A stretch of 64,000 nt of DNA from DIGJ01 sp031553075 (GTDB lineage Bacteria > Bacillota > Clostridia > Lachnospirales > Lachnospiraceae): positions 1-64,000 of the forward strand of contig JAVBLX010000028.1 of assembly GCA_031553075.1 (NCBI GenBank), written 5' to 3'. A program made the position numbers and the translations under genes. The notes beneath the pieces were generated by a model that made no database searches, was not told the origin of the DNA, and saw nothing but the letters and a program-made list of their open reading frames with translations. How positions within the stretch are numbered: position 1 is the first letter of the stretch; each line of letters opens with the position of its first letter. This document shows, one piece after another, positions 1 through 9,380 of the stretch.

Positions 1-2
1 AA

Positions 3-470
3 AAATTAGAGTCTGATTTGGAGCAAGTAAATTCTACCTTAGATAAAATTGATATGGCAGGATTGGAAATCAAAAAAGCAGCTACAAGTATAGGAAATAT
101 TTCAAGGGTCTTAGCTGGGAAAGAACTAAAAGAAGTACAGGATAAGAGGGGAATTTCTGTATCCGATATAATTAAAGCCCCATGGAAGTTCAATCAAAAA
201 TGCTGTGTTAGCATGATAAAATGTGCAGAAGGCGCTACTGAAAAATTAGAGTCATTAAGCGAGCAGCAAGAATACAGAAAAGTAGAAGAACGGGACAATT
301 TTGCGACATATAGCAATTCGGGCGAGGCAACTAAACAACCAGAAATCGCTGAGAATTTTCTCTATAATGGGGACGCATTTGATGCGTTCCAAAAATCATC
401 TGAAAATATAAAACTAAGCTTTATCGATAAAATAAAGGAAACCAAACCCTCAAAAAAAATATTGCGATAA
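3..470 (+). CDS. Unrecognised protein, C-terminal part (open at left edge)
   Basis: The reading frame is open to the window edge. A TTG at 18 could be read as a start, but the codons before it continue without a stop and there is no ribosome binding site, so this is most likely the 3' end of a longer gene. The visible ~155 residues are charged and helix-prone, with many Lys and Glu and no membrane segment, signal or motif that I recognise. The composition (very Lys-rich, AT-rich) differs from the glycoside hydrolase genes that follow, and it lies just left of a rearrangement scar near 530. It may belong to an unrelated or mobile region, but I cannot assign a function. Confidence 0.5.
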   Translation, partial: KLESDLEQVNSTLDKIDMAGLEIKKAATSIGNISRVLAGKELKEVQDKRGISVSDIIKAPWKFNQKCCVSMIKCAEGATEKLESLSEQQEYRKVEERDNFATYSNSGEATKQPEIAENFLYNGDAFDAFQKSSENIKLSFIDKIKETKPSKKILR

Positions 471-506
471 TCAAAATCAAAAGAATTTAAAAAAATTTAT
501 TATTTA

Positions 507-536
507 TTGACAGTCACGTTACGTGATGCCTTATGG
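507..536 (+). promoter_or_regulatory. MerR-type promoter, apparently truncated at the -10
   Basis: TTGACA at 507-512 is followed by a perfect palindrome, TCACGT-T-ACGTGA, at 514-526. A palindrome directly after the -35 inside a long spacer is the hallmark of promoters controlled by MerR-family regulators. The expected -10 is poor (TTATGG at 531-536) and the sequence there already reads as the start of the GH3 remnant, so the promoter seems to have been cut and joined to unrelated DNA. Confidence 0.5.
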
Positions 537-1441
537 GTTGCTTTTGAAGATATGCAGGGGTGCGATGTAGTCGTGTATACAGTAGGTGCCGAAGGCGGTA
601 GAATGCAGATCGCCCGACCATGGAAGTAGATTCGGAGGATGCAAAAAAACTGACTGCTGTTCTGAAAGAAGCAAAAAACAGGGTAAGCAGACAGTAGTTA
701 TTCTAAACATTGCTACGTCGGTAGATATGCGAGAATAGATCAAATATGCCGATTCCATTTTGACGGTCTTTGTTCCCGGCTGCATGGGTGGAAAAGCGGC
801 TGCCGATGTCTTATTTGGGGAAGCGACACCATGCGGCAGACTGCCGATGACATTTCTCAAGAAGCTTTCGGATTCCCCTGCAGCACCTTATCCCATCGGA
901 GAATGTGATGATATTTACTATAGTGAGGGTATCTTTGTGGGCTATCGCTGGTATGATTATAAAGAGCTGCCGGTACAATATCCGTTTGGCTATGGCTTGA
1001 GCTATACCAGCTTTGATATTGACGTGCCGGAAATGGTTTCGACATTAGGAGCAGACGGTGACCTTGACGGTAAAACGAGAAGACCTGGAAATCTGTGACC
1101 CCGAGCGAGGGCTGTTGATTCCGATTGGAAATTATATGGTCATGATTGGAGTGAACAGTCAGGATATCCTCAGTTGCCAGAGCTTGCAGGTGATTGGCAA
1201 GAACCCATATGTAATGGACGAAAATACCACCTTGGGTGAGATTTTGGAAAGTCCCCAGGCAACTGCGATTATGGATAAGTATCTTCCTGGTTTCACTGCG
1301 AATCTGGGAGATCATGTGAAGCTTATGAGTAATGAAAAAGTCGGACCGCTGCTTTCTCGCCAGCTTATTCGTTCTATTCCGGATGCCAATGAGTTAAAAG
1401 CGATGCTGGATAGTCTGTTTGAGGAGCTATCACAGCTATAA
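531..1441 (+). pseudogene. Decayed GH3 glycosidase, C-terminal part
   Basis: Read through several lesions, the sequence gives a GH3 C-terminal alpha/beta domain and fibronectin-like domain. Visible pieces are VAFEDMQGCDVVVYTVG (534 on), then after a shift DRPTMEVDSEDAKKLTAVL, then QTVVILNIATSVDM with an in-frame stop near 735. A longer clean stretch, including the KAAADVLFGEATPCGRLPMTF segment and PFGYGLSYTSF, runs from about 760 to 1098. A further frameshift near 1060-1090 leads to an open tail ending at 1441. At least three frameshifts or stops are present and the N-terminal TIM barrel with the catalytic Asp is absent. It is a non-functional relic. Its tail meets the convergent AraC gene, overlapping by 6 bp. 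Confidence 0.85.
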
Positions 1442-2491
1442 AGAAGGATGTTTCACTTTTCTCAACCCCCCTGGAGTATGTCCATATTTCTCCCGAAATC
1501 GTCGATAAAAATAACCTATATTTTCATAACCAACCTGTTTTGAGATTATATCCACTGGTATGGATGTAGTCTCTAGCAGGTATTTTGCATGTTCCAGACG
1601 AATATCCTGACGGAGCTGCTGATAAGTCTGACAGGTATATTTTTTTATGATTCGATTAAAATAATCTTCATTATAATGAAACTGCTTCTGCAGGTCAACA
1701 ATGGTAACATCTCTGTAATTGTTTTGAATATAGAAAACAATGTCCTCAAACAGCATTTTCTCAAACCGCTTCCAATCTTCTTTTTTCAAAAACAGCTGAA
1801 ACTCTTTTCCCAGACAGGACATAAGACGGATAATCGTTCCACTTAAGATCTGATAATATCCCAGATCCTTTTCCCGAATCTCCTCCGTTAACAACCGAAT
1901 TAATTCTGGTGTCTGCATGGTATCTCCACCTTTCGGTGAAAAACGTAAGTATTGATAAGTCTCTTTTTTATAAAATAAAAGTTCATTCAGAAATGTAAAA
2001 AAAGCACTATTCTCAATTTCCTTTTCCAGCAAATGCTGAAAATAAGTGTTTTGCAAACTTAAAAACAAAATCATACAGTTGCCCGGCACAATATAATCCC
2101 AGTGCAGAGCATTTTGATTAATGAGACAGATTTCCCCTTCTTGAAAAATAATTTGCTCTCCACAGATTTCCTGATGCAAGGTACCTTTGATGATATAAGC
2201 GAGTTCAATAAAGGCATGTCGATGGGAAGGGGTCTGAAGCATATCAGGAAAAGCTGTACTGCCAAGAAAGGGATTGGGATTTTCGGAGGAATTCACATAA
2301 GTATAAAGCATGTTTTTCTGGATATACCAGAGATTCATGGTAATGGATTTTTGCATACTAATTGTGTTGTTTTGTGGGAATAGATGGGTAGAATCAAGCT
2401 CTCCATTTAAATCAAAATAAAAGTTTTTATTTTCTGGATTAAAAATAGCATTTTTAAAGTGTTCTTCCAATCGGATATCATCTTCTGGCAT
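1436..2491 (-). CDS. AraC-family transcriptional regulator with cupin-like sensor domain
   Basis: This 351-residue protein has an N-terminal region with a cupin-like effector fold: around residues 85-130 there is an HRHAFIEL-type start, then an alternating strand pattern and ALHWD. The C-terminal ~95 residues form the double helix-turn-helix of AraC regulators, including the signature IISKQVGYENIGYFYRRFREK and an ending near HTPGGLRK. It is transcribed away from the GH3/GH2/GtrA-like operon at 2722, so it is the obvious local regulator, probably responding to a sugar. The start is supported by GGGAGG in the complement of 2501-2506. A good -10 (TATAAT, complement of 2518-2523) lies upstream. 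TCGGATAA and AGGATTTT half-sites lie behind it, which suggests autoregulation. Confidence 0.88.
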   Translation of the reverse strand: MPEDDIRLEEHFKNAIFNPENKNFYFDLNGELDSTHLFPQNNTISMQKSITMNLWYIQKNMLYTYVNSSENPNPFLGSTAFPDMLQTPSHRHAFIELAYIIKGTLHQEICGEQIIFQEGEICLINQNALHWDYIVPGNCMILFLSLQNTYFQHLLEKEIENSAFFTFLNELLFYKKETYQYLRFSPKGGDTMQTPELIRLLTEEIREKDLGYYQILSGTIIRLMSCLGKEFQLFLKKEDWKRFEKMLFEDIVFYIQNNYRDVTIVDLQKQFHYNEDYFNRIIKKYTCQTYQQLRQDIRLEHAKYLLETTSIPVDIISKQVGYENIGYFYRRFREKYGHTPGGLRKVKHPSL

Positions 2492-2517
2492 AATGTCATT
2501 CCTCCCTTGTTTTTGAC

Positions 2518-2553
2518 ATTATAACATTAGAAGTCGGATAAGGAAAGGATTTT
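2518..2553 (-). promoter_or_regulatory. Promoter of the AraC gene with possible half-sites
   Basis: On the minus strand a perfect TATAAT (complement of 2518-2523) is preceded by TG one base upstream, giving an extended -10; the -35 is weak. On the plus strand TCGGATAA (2534-2541) and AGGATTTT (2546-2553) resemble the half-sites of the six repeated promoters in this window, though the spacing is 12 rather than 10. They lie where they could control both this gene and the divergent operon. Confidence 0.45.
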
Positions 2554-2721
2554 TTGCGTATAAATGGGATGAGGTAATTGAAACAAACAGCCTTATTATG
2601 CCAAAATATATGATATGGTAACAGATAAAAAACTACTTATGAAAGAATAAGGTGAGTGAAGATGGTGCTTTCACTCCACCCTTATTTCAACGCATGTATC
2701 AGCATGCAGATGGGAGCCTAA

Positions 2722-5700
2722 ATGAAAAAGAAGAGACGAAAAATCCAAAGATGGAGAGGTTTTACCACCCTGTTCAGCTCGCTTACAGCGATGATTCTGT
2801 GCATTATTTTATTAACCAATTCTTTTACAAGAGAAATTAACAGCTTTATGGGTATTGCATCGGCTGAAGTGATTAATAAAAATGGTCAGGCAACAGATGT
2901 AGAGGAACTTACGCTTTACAAAAGTGAATATGCCACTATTGATGAAATGCTTACGGCAAAAGGTGAATTATGTGAGCAGATTACCGATGAAGGAATTGTA
3001 CTGTTAAAGAACAATGGTTCTCTTCCGCTAAGAGAGGAAAAAAACCTAACCTGTTTTGGCAGAGGAACGGTGGATTTGGTATATGCGGGCGCATCGGGAG
3101 CGGGAATTATTGGTAATGTGGGCACTGGCATTAATGCCACCCTAAAAGATGGATTAGAGGCCGCTGGTTTTGCAGTAAATCCTATTTTGTGGGAATTTTA
3201 TGAGAAGAGTGAGTACACACGAGTTTCTGGAGGCATGGGAGGTAGTGAAACATATCAGATTGGTGAAGTACCATTAGGGGAATATCCACAAGAAAAAGGA
3301 TATTCGGATTACTCCGATGCATGTATTGTACTAATCGGAAGAAATTCAGGAGAAAGCAATGATGCACCTACAGCTGAATTCGGTGACGGTGTGGCTTACT
3401 ATAAATTAAGCGACATAGAAAGAGCATTACTGAATGAGGCAAAAAGCAATTTTGATACCGTTATTGTCATCGTAAATTCTTCATCACCTCTGGCGATCGA
3501 GGATTTAAGGCAGGATGAACAAATTGATGCAATTTTAATTGCAGGTGGATTGGGAATGAACGGAACCTATTCCATCGGAAAGATACTAAACGGAGATGTA
3601 AATCCTTCGGGGCATTTGGTGGACACTTATGCAGTAGACTCTCTTTCTAGTCCGGCTTTGGCAAATCATGGTGATTTTACTTATACCAATAGCGATGAGA
3701 TTTTAAATCAATCCAATAATAAAGCGTCAGAGCATAATACAAAATATCTGGTTCAGGCAGAAGGAATTTATACTGGTTATAAATATTATGAAACTCGTTA
3801 TGAAGACTCGGTACTAAGCCAGGGAAATGCAGATTCGATGGCTGGAGCATTTGCTTCTGGATCTGGCTGGAGCTATACAGAGGAAGTATCCTATAGCATG
3901 GGCTATGGTTTGTCTTACACTGACTTCACACAGGAAATCCAGACATCCAAGGTGGATAAGGATGTGATAAAAATGGAGGTAAAGGTAACCAATACTGGCG
4001 CGGTGGCAGGAAAGGATGTAGTCCAGCTTTATGTTCAGAGTCCATATACGCAGTATGATCAGGAAAATAAAGTGGAAAAAGCGGCAATTCAACTTGTGAA
4101 TTTCGGTAAGACCCAGATTTTACAGCCAGGGGAATCCCAAGTTCTAACCCTGAAGATGGACTTCTATAATATCTGTAGTTATGATGCAAATAAAGCAAAA
4201 ACCTGGATACTTGAGGATGGAAATTATTACTTTTCCATCGGAAGCAGTGCTCATGATGCGCTTAATCATATTCTGTCGGCAAAAGGGAAAAGTGTTACCG
4301 ATGGTATGGATTATAATGGTGACAGTTCCAAGGTATATCAGTGGACAAATGAAACATTCCGAACCTTTGAACAACCCGAGTTTAGTCAGGACGGTTTTAC
4401 CACTGGTTCTGGAACCATTCATAATTCCACGGATACCGTTATTACCAATCAACTGGATTGTGGTGATTTGAATACTTGGATTCCGGGGAGTATTACCTAT
4501 CTTTCCAGAAGTGACTGGGAAGGAACCTGGCCGCAGTCATATCATAATCTTACGGCTACGGATGAAATGAAAAGGCATTTGTTGGCTCAGGTTTATGAAC
4601 CAGGCAGCCAGGATACCAGTGAGATTATAACAGGTGCTGATACAAACTACCAGGTTTCCATGATGCGCGGGAAATCCTATGAGGATCCAGACTGGGATTT
4701 GATTTTAAATCAGTTGACTTTACATGATATGATGTCATTGGTCGGAAAAGATTTCAGTGCCACAGAGCCGCTGCCTGGAATTGGGTACCCTGGAACGGTT
4801 GAAAATGACGGACCGAGCGGACCAGTGACCAATTACTCTACGGCTTATGACGGAAACGACACCATCTATGATGGAATTAATAAATATAGCTCCATAAACC
4901 CAAGAATGTATCCTTCTCAATGTGTGTTGGCAGCAACGTATAATCAGGAGCTGACCTACGAAACTGGAAAAATGTTTGGTGAGGATGGATTGTATTCAAA
5001 ACAGAATACCATTTGGACCCCTGGAGCAAATTTACACCGCTCCCCATACTCTGGTCGAAATTTTGAGTATTATTCGGAAGACAGTATGATGACATACATA
5101 CTGGGAGCCCAGCAGGTAGCCGGTATCCAGATAAAAGGAGTAGTGGCTGCTCCGAAGCATTATGCGTTCAACGATTATGAAACCAACCGTTTTGGACTTT
5201 CCACCTTTTTGAATGAGCAGACAGCCAGAGAAAATGGGCTGCGTGGTTTTGAAGGGGCTATTGCAGTCGGACAAGGGAAGAATATCATGTCAACACTGGC
5301 TCGCATTGGATGTGACTGGGTCGGAATGAGCAGTGAAATGCAAAATGACATCCTACGAGATGAGTGGGGATTTGAAGGTTTCGTTATTACGGATAATGCG
5401 ATTATGCCATATATGTATGGTTATGCCATTACCTATGGAACCGATAAATTTCTAGTATTTCTGCCGGGAAGGTATGAGAAGCAACTGGCGCCCGAAGTGA
5501 TTTCTAAGGATGCAAACCTTTTGCAGGCAATGCGAGAGTCCTGCCATAGAATCTTGTATGTCAATGTAAATAGTGTGATGATGAATGGTGTTTCTGATGA
5601 TGTGGTGATAAAGGATGTCACTCCATGGTGGAAGTCAGCCCTTATAACGGTGGATGTAGTGTTTGCCGGATTATCACTTATTTGCTTTGCGTTTTTTGCC

Positions 5701-5730
5701 AGAGCCAGAAGAAAACAGGAGGTAGTATAA
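2722..5730 (+). CDS. GH3 beta-glycosidase, domain-swapped order, membrane segment at both ends
   Basis: This 1002-residue protein has the reversed GH3 order. An N-terminal membrane segment (about residues 15-34) is followed by the alpha/beta C-domain (about 60-300, with ITDEGIVLLKNNGSLPL). A fibronectin-like domain follows (GMGYGLSYTDF, VQLYVQSPYTQYD), then a linker containing YLSRSDWEGTWPQ, and last the TIM barrel (about 653-925). The barrel carries GRNFEYYSED and APKHYAFND; the predicted nucleophile is D891 in GFVITDN, where most relatives have SDW. A second membrane segment lies at about 974-993, followed by a basic tail, so both ends should be cytoplasmic and the enzyme exposed outside. 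Reversed GH3 proteins are known from Ruminococcus and Butyrivibrio. Start supported by GGGAG 6 bp upstream. Substrate not predictable; first gene of an operon to 9154. Confidence 0.9.
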   Translation: MKKKRRKIQRWRGFTTLFSSLTAMILCIILLTNSFTREINSFMGIASAEVINKNGQATDVEELTLYKSEYATIDEMLTAKGELCEQITDEGIVLLKNNGSLPLREEKNLTCFGRGTVDLVYAGASGAGIIGNVGTGINATLKDGLEAAGFAVNPILWEFYEKSEYTRVSGGMGGSETYQIGEVPLGEYPQEKGYSDYSDACIVLIGRNSGESNDAPTAEFGDGVAYYKLSDIERALLNEAKSNFDTVIVIVNSSSPLAIEDLRQDEQIDAILIAGGLGMNGTYSIGKILNGDVNPSGHLVDTYAVDSLSSPALANHGDFTYTNSDEILNQSNNKASEHNTKYLVQAEGIYTGYKYYETRYEDSVLSQGNADSMAGAFASGSGWSYTEEVSYSMGYGLSYTDFTQEIQTSKVDKDVIKMEVKVTNTGAVAGKDVVQLYVQSPYTQYDQENKVEKAAIQLVNFGKTQILQPGESQVLTLKMDFYNICSYDANKAKTWILEDGNYYFSIGSSAHDALNHILSAKGKSVTDGMDYNGDSSKVYQWTNETFRTFEQPEFSQDGFTTGSGTIHNSTDTVITNQLDCGDLNTWIPGSITYLSRSDWEGTWPQSYHNLTATDEMKRHLLAQVYEPGSQDTSEIITGADTNYQVSMMRGKSYEDPDWDLILNQLTLHDMMSLVGKDFSATEPLPGIGYPGTVENDGPSGPVTNYSTAYDGNDTIYDGINKYSSINPRMYPSQCVLAATYNQELTYETGKMFGEDGLYSKQNTIWTPGANLHRSPYSGRNFEYYSEDSMMTYILGAQQVAGIQIKGVVAAPKHYAFNDYETNRFGLSTFLNEQTARENGLRGFEGAIAVGQGKNIMSTLARIGCDWVGMSSEMQNDILRDEWGFEGFVITDNAIMPYMYGYAITYGTDKFLVFLPGRYEKQLAPEVISKDANLLQAMRESCHRILYVNVNSVMMNGVSDDVVIKDVTPWWKSALITVDVVFAGLSLICFAFFARARRKQEVV

Positions 5731-5731
5731 A

Positions 5732-6127
5732 ATGATGGAATTAATTAAGAAGAAAAGAGCTGGTTTTTATTTTTCAATGTTAACGCTAATTCTTTCATTG
5801 TACAGCTTTATAAATTATATAACTGCAGCCAATGATTCCTATGGGTTTGATGCCATTGTGATTGTGCTTTATGTTGGGGCGATTGCATCGACTGTTATAT
5901 TTATGATAAAGGATTTTGGTGATGCAGGAGCCATTGTTACCGGAATCTTATCTGGAGCCACATTTGGTATGTTTATCAAAGGAAGATTTGTTTACTTTGC
6001 GACTGGCTTATTGGGAATTTCACAGGATGGTCTGAATTCCGGTATTATGATGGCTTTGATTGCCATGTTGGTTGTAATATTTGTTAATATAATTGGCGCG
6101 TTTTTCTCACAGGAGAAATATCAATAA
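5732..6127 (+). CDS. Small four-helix membrane protein, unknown function
   Basis: This 131-residue protein begins two bases after the GH3 stop, with GGAGG at 5719-5723. It has a basic N-terminus (MMELIKKKR) and four hydrophobic stretches at roughly residues 12-32, 40-58, 65-83 and 104-125. I do not recognise a family. Tight coupling to the doubly anchored GH3 and the following GH2 suggests a membrane partner of one of them, but no function can be stated. The second operon with a doubly anchored GH3 (27336) lacks an equivalent. Confidence 0.75.
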   Translation: MMELIKKKRAGFYFSMLTLILSLYSFINYITAANDSYGFDAIVIVLYVGAIASTVIFMIKDFGDAGAIVTGILSGATFGMFIKGRFVYFATGLLGISQDGLNSGIMMALIAMLVVIFVNIIGAFFSQEKYQ

Positions 6128-6158
6128 GTGAATAATATCTCTTAAAAGGGAGTTTGAA

Positions 6159-8525
6159 ATGGAAAAAGTATCTTTAAATCAAAATTGGAATTGTTATAAA
6201 AAAGGTCAGGAAGAAAATTCCTTTCCGGTAACGCTTCCTCATGATGCTATGATGTTGGATGCTAAAAGTCATTCCAGTGCAGGCGGGACGAATAATGGTT
6301 GGATTCAGGCGGAGGATTATACATACACCCGGCAGCTTTTTATACCGGACTCCTATCAGGATAAACAGATATTTCTGGAGTTTGAAGGGGTTTATCACAA
6401 TGCAGTGGTTTCTGTTAATGGTCAGAAAATCACATCACATGAGTATGGCTATACCGGATTTTATGTGGAACCAGGCGATGCACTTCGATATGGGATGGAT
6501 AATCAGATCAAGGTAGAGGTGAACAATCATGACCAGCCAAATAGCCGGTGGTATACAGGAACCGGTATTTATCGACCAGTATGGATGTATGTTCTACCAC
6601 AGGAGCATATCAAGCTTCAAGGCATCCGAATTACTACTTTGAACGATCAGGAACCACGCATTAAGGTAGATGTTAAGCTTACCGGAGCTGGACATGTTAA
6701 GGTGGAAATTTTGGATGAAAAGACAGTGATTTGGACGGAAACCAAAATGATTCAAGAAAGGTTTTCAGCGGAAATTAAGCTTCCGGATGCCCGTCTTTGG
6801 AGTGTGGAGAAGCCTAAGCTTTATCTATGCCGTGTTACCTATGGTGAAGATATTCAAGAGGACACTTTTGGCATCCGGCTGATTCAGTGGGATGAAGTGG
6901 AAGGTTTCCGAATCAACGGAGAACGGATCATCCTGCGGGGTGCCTGCATTCACCATGATAATGGACTTTTGGGAGCTTGTGCCTATGATTTTGCGGAAGA
7001 ACGTAAGGTTCGCATATTAAAAGAAAATGGATATAATGCCATTCGATCTGCCCACAACCCCTGCTCAAAAGCACTTCTTAAAGCTTGTGATGAACTGGGA
7101 ATGTTGGTCGTGGATGAATATGTGGATGGCTGGTATATTCATAAAACAAAATATGATTATGCCGATTATGTAGAAGACAACTACCAGAAAGACCTGAAAG
7201 ATATGGTGGATAAGGACTATAATCATCCGTCAGTGGTGATGTATTCAACAGGAAATGAAGTTTCCGAAACTGCCTATCAACGCGGCATTAAGCTGTGTGG
7301 TGAAATGACAGAATATCTTCATCAGCTGGATTCGTCACGGCCAGTAACCTGTGGTGTGAATATTTTCTTTAACTTTTTAAGTTCCATGGGCTTCGGTGTA
7401 TACAGTGATGAAAAGGCCAGTCAGGAAAATGGAAATTCTAGGAAAAAAGTGGGAAGTGAATTTTTTAATACGATAGCAGGTGTTTTTGGTTCTGGATTTA
7501 TGAAATTTGGTGCCAGCCTTTATCCCTGCGATGTAAAAACACGAGATGCTTTTGCCAATATGGATATAGCAGGATATAATTATGGGATTAACCGATATCG
7601 GTCAGATTTGAAAAAATATCCCAAACGCCTGATTTTAGGCAGTGAAACCTTTTGCTCTGACGCCTCCCGATTTTTGGAACTGGCGAAAGAAAATAAGCGA
7701 ATCATTGGAGATTTTGTCTGGTCGGGCATGGATTATCTGGGTGAGCTTGGTATTGGGGCATGGGAATATAAGGATTATGCACCTGATTTTTCCCATGGTC
7801 CCGGCTGGGTATCGGCTGGTGCTGGAAGAATTGATCTGACTGGAAAGCCTTTGGCAGAAATGAAATATATGCGGGTTGCGTTTGGACTGGACAAAATAGG
7901 ACTTGGAGTTGTACCAGTAAAATATGCAAAGCAGTCCCATTCCCCATCTGCGTGGAAGATGAGTAATGCTTTGGAGAGTTGGTCTTTTGCAGGCTGTGAA
8001 GGGATGGAAACCAGGGTGGAAGTTTATGCGAAGGCGGACCATGTTTCGCTATATGTAAACGGAAACAAAGTAGGAACCCAAAAAGTTAAAAATGGTGACA
8101 TGGTTGCTTTTAAAACCAGGTACTATGATGGTGAGGTAAAAGCGATAGCTTATGATAAGCAAGGCAAGATTATTGCTGAAACAATTCATAAAACAGCAGG
8201 AAAAGAAACTGTGCTGATGCTGGAACCAGAACAGAAACGAGTAAAAAAGGGGCAGGATTTATGTTATCTCAGGATAAAATATACGGATAAAGAAGGTGTC
8301 GTAAAGCCTTTGGAACGCAGCCTGGTTAAGGTGAGTATAGAAGGTGGAAAACTTCTTGGACTGGGAAGTGCCAGTCCTTACTATCCAAGGGGATATCATA
8401 ATGATACTGCAGATACTTATTATGGCGAGGCTCTTGCAATCATCCAACCATTAGACAGTGAAAAAATAATTGTCCATGGAAAAAGTGCTTTAGGAGAGGA
8501 TACCGTGGAGATAAAGGTGGAGTAA
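6159..8525 (+). CDS. GH2 family glycosidase (beta-galactosidase-like)
   Basis: The 788-residue protein shows the GH2 plan: sugar-binding domain with LPHDAM and RWYTGTGIYRPVWM, immunoglobulin-like domain, TIM barrel, and a DUF4982-like plus C-terminal beta domain (GLGSASPYYPRGYHND, TYYGEALAII). Barrel landmarks are NAIRSAHNPCSKALL, acid/base E367 in STGNEVSE and nucleophile E496 in LGSETF. There is no signal peptide, so it should be cytoplasmic and act on imported products. The family covers beta-galactosidase, glucuronidase and related activities; beta-galactosidase is the best guess. The stop overlaps the next start by one base (TAATG), indicating translational coupling. Confidence 0.88.
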   Translation: MEKVSLNQNWNCYKKGQEENSFPVTLPHDAMMLDAKSHSSAGGTNNGWIQAEDYTYTRQLFIPDSYQDKQIFLEFEGVYHNAVVSVNGQKITSHEYGYTGFYVEPGDALRYGMDNQIKVEVNNHDQPNSRWYTGTGIYRPVWMYVLPQEHIKLQGIRITTLNDQEPRIKVDVKLTGAGHVKVEILDEKTVIWTETKMIQERFSAEIKLPDARLWSVEKPKLYLCRVTYGEDIQEDTFGIRLIQWDEVEGFRINGERIILRGACIHHDNGLLGACAYDFAEERKVRILKENGYNAIRSAHNPCSKALLKACDELGMLVVDEYVDGWYIHKTKYDYADYVEDNYQKDLKDMVDKDYNHPSVVMYSTGNEVSETAYQRGIKLCGEMTEYLHQLDSSRPVTCGVNIFFNFLSSMGFGVYSDEKASQENGNSRKKVGSEFFNTIAGVFGSGFMKFGASLYPCDVKTRDAFANMDIAGYNYGINRYRSDLKKYPKRLILGSETFCSDASRFLELAKENKRIIGDFVWSGMDYLGELGIGAWEYKDYAPDFSHGPGWVSAGAGRIDLTGKPLAEMKYMRVAFGLDKIGLGVVPVKYAKQSHSPSAWKMSNALESWSFAGCEGMETRVEVYAKADHVSLYVNGNKVGTQKVKNGDMVAFKTRYYDGEVKAIAYDKQGKIIAETIHKTAGKETVLMLEPEQKRVKKGQDLCYLRIKYTDKEGVVKPLERSLVKVSIEGGKLLGLGSASPYYPRGYHNDTADTYYGEALAIIQPLDSEKIIVHGKSALGEDTVEIKVE

Positions 8526-9154
8526 TGGGAATGAATAATAAAGAAAACAACATTGTCTGGGGTTGGTGGATGAAAAAATGGATACCGTTTAAGGAGCATC
8601 ATCCAAGGGCAGCAAAATTGCTCTATCAAATATTTTATTTTTATATCTTCAGTATGAGTGTTACTATTTTTCAATATTTGATGTTTACATTCCTGCCATA
8701 TCTCATGGGAATAAAACTGGCTGCTATAGAGTTTATGTGGCCACAGATACCTGTTCATATCGCTGGTTATGATTTCCGATGGAGTGTACTGGGTTATGAG
8801 GTGGCTAGAAATGCAGCCGGAGAAGTAGTCATTGGCGGAGGACTGGGATATTTCATAAGCTATGAAGCAGGCGCTTTTTTAGCACAGTGTATTAATTTTC
8901 CGCTACAAAGAAATATTACATTTAAAAGTAAGGGAAAGATTTCATGGCAGATTATGTGGTATTTTATTGCCTGGATATTGATTTCGATATTCTGTAATGC
9001 CATTAATGGCTTATGGCTTCCTATTGCCCAGATATATTTTACTCCTGCTGTATATAATTTGCTCGTTACATTTATTACAGGCGGTGTTTCAATGGTTATT
9101 TATTTCTTTGTCTTTAAAATAATTTTTCCAGAGGGGGAGAAAAATAAGAACTGA
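8525..9154 (+). CDS. GtrA-like membrane protein
   Basis: The 209-residue protein has four predicted membrane helices and the GtrA-type signature after the second or third helix, here INFPLQRNITFKSKGK. GtrA-family proteins are small membrane proteins linked to flipping or handling of lipid-linked sugars in cell-surface glycosylation. A paralogue at 30272 shares the Gly-rich segment (VVIGGGLGYF here, GGGGGLAYF there) and the NF..QR..TFKS motif. Both sit at the end of an operon with a doubly membrane-anchored GH3, which suggests a working partnership. The start overlaps the GH2 stop; an ATG at 8531 is an alternative. Confidence 0.62.
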   Translation: MGMNNKENNIVWGWWMKKWIPFKEHHPRAAKLLYQIFYFYIFSMSVTIFQYLMFTFLPYLMGIKLAAIEFMWPQIPVHIAGYDFRWSVLGYEVARNAAGEVVIGGGLGYFISYEAGAFLAQCINFPLQRNITFKSKGKISWQIMWYFIAWILISIFCNAINGLWLPIAQIYFTPAVYNLLVTFITGGVSMVIYFFVFKIIFPEGEKNKN

Positions 9155-9174
9155 AAAAAGTAAAAATACAAATG

Positions 9175-9217
9175 AAGTGTCAAAGCAGGATATATCCACT
9201 GTGTTGGCACTTTTTTG
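9175..9217 (+). terminator. Rho-independent terminator of the GH3/GH2 operon
   Basis: AAGTGTCAA (9175-9183) pairs with TTGGCACTT (9204-9212) through one G-U pair, followed by T6 at 9211-9216. It lies 21 bp after the GtrA-like gene. Confidence 0.7.
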
Positions 9218-9274
9218 TAATATCTTTAAGTATTTTTATTTAGTTATGAAAAATTATTTTTATAAAAAAAGGCG

Positions 9275-9336
9275 TCGGATTTGTTGAATATCCAATCGGA
9301 TTTACTGGATTTTTCTAAGAATTTTTATGAGATAAT
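9275..9336 (+). promoter_or_regulatory. Repeated operator-promoter, copy A
   Basis: TCGGATTT at 9275 and again at 9296 (21 bp apart), TGGATTTT at 9306 (10 bp on), and a GATAAT -10 at 9331 (25 bp on). There is no good -35, as expected for an activator-dependent promoter. It drives the GPH transporter and esterase-like gene. The same layout recurs five more times in the window. Confidence 0.75.
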
Positions 9337-9350
9337 ATAAGTAATTTGTA

Positions 9351-9365
9351 GCCCACGAAGTGGGC
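9351..9365 (+). other. Small perfect stem-loop in the transporter leader
   Basis: GCCCAC-GAA-GTGGGC is a 6-bp stem with a 3-base loop, starting about 8-10 bases after the expected transcription start and just before the ribosome binding site GGGAG (9370-9374). It might stabilise the leader or affect translation. Confidence 0.45.
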
Positions 9366-9380
9366 AGATGGGAGCTTAAC

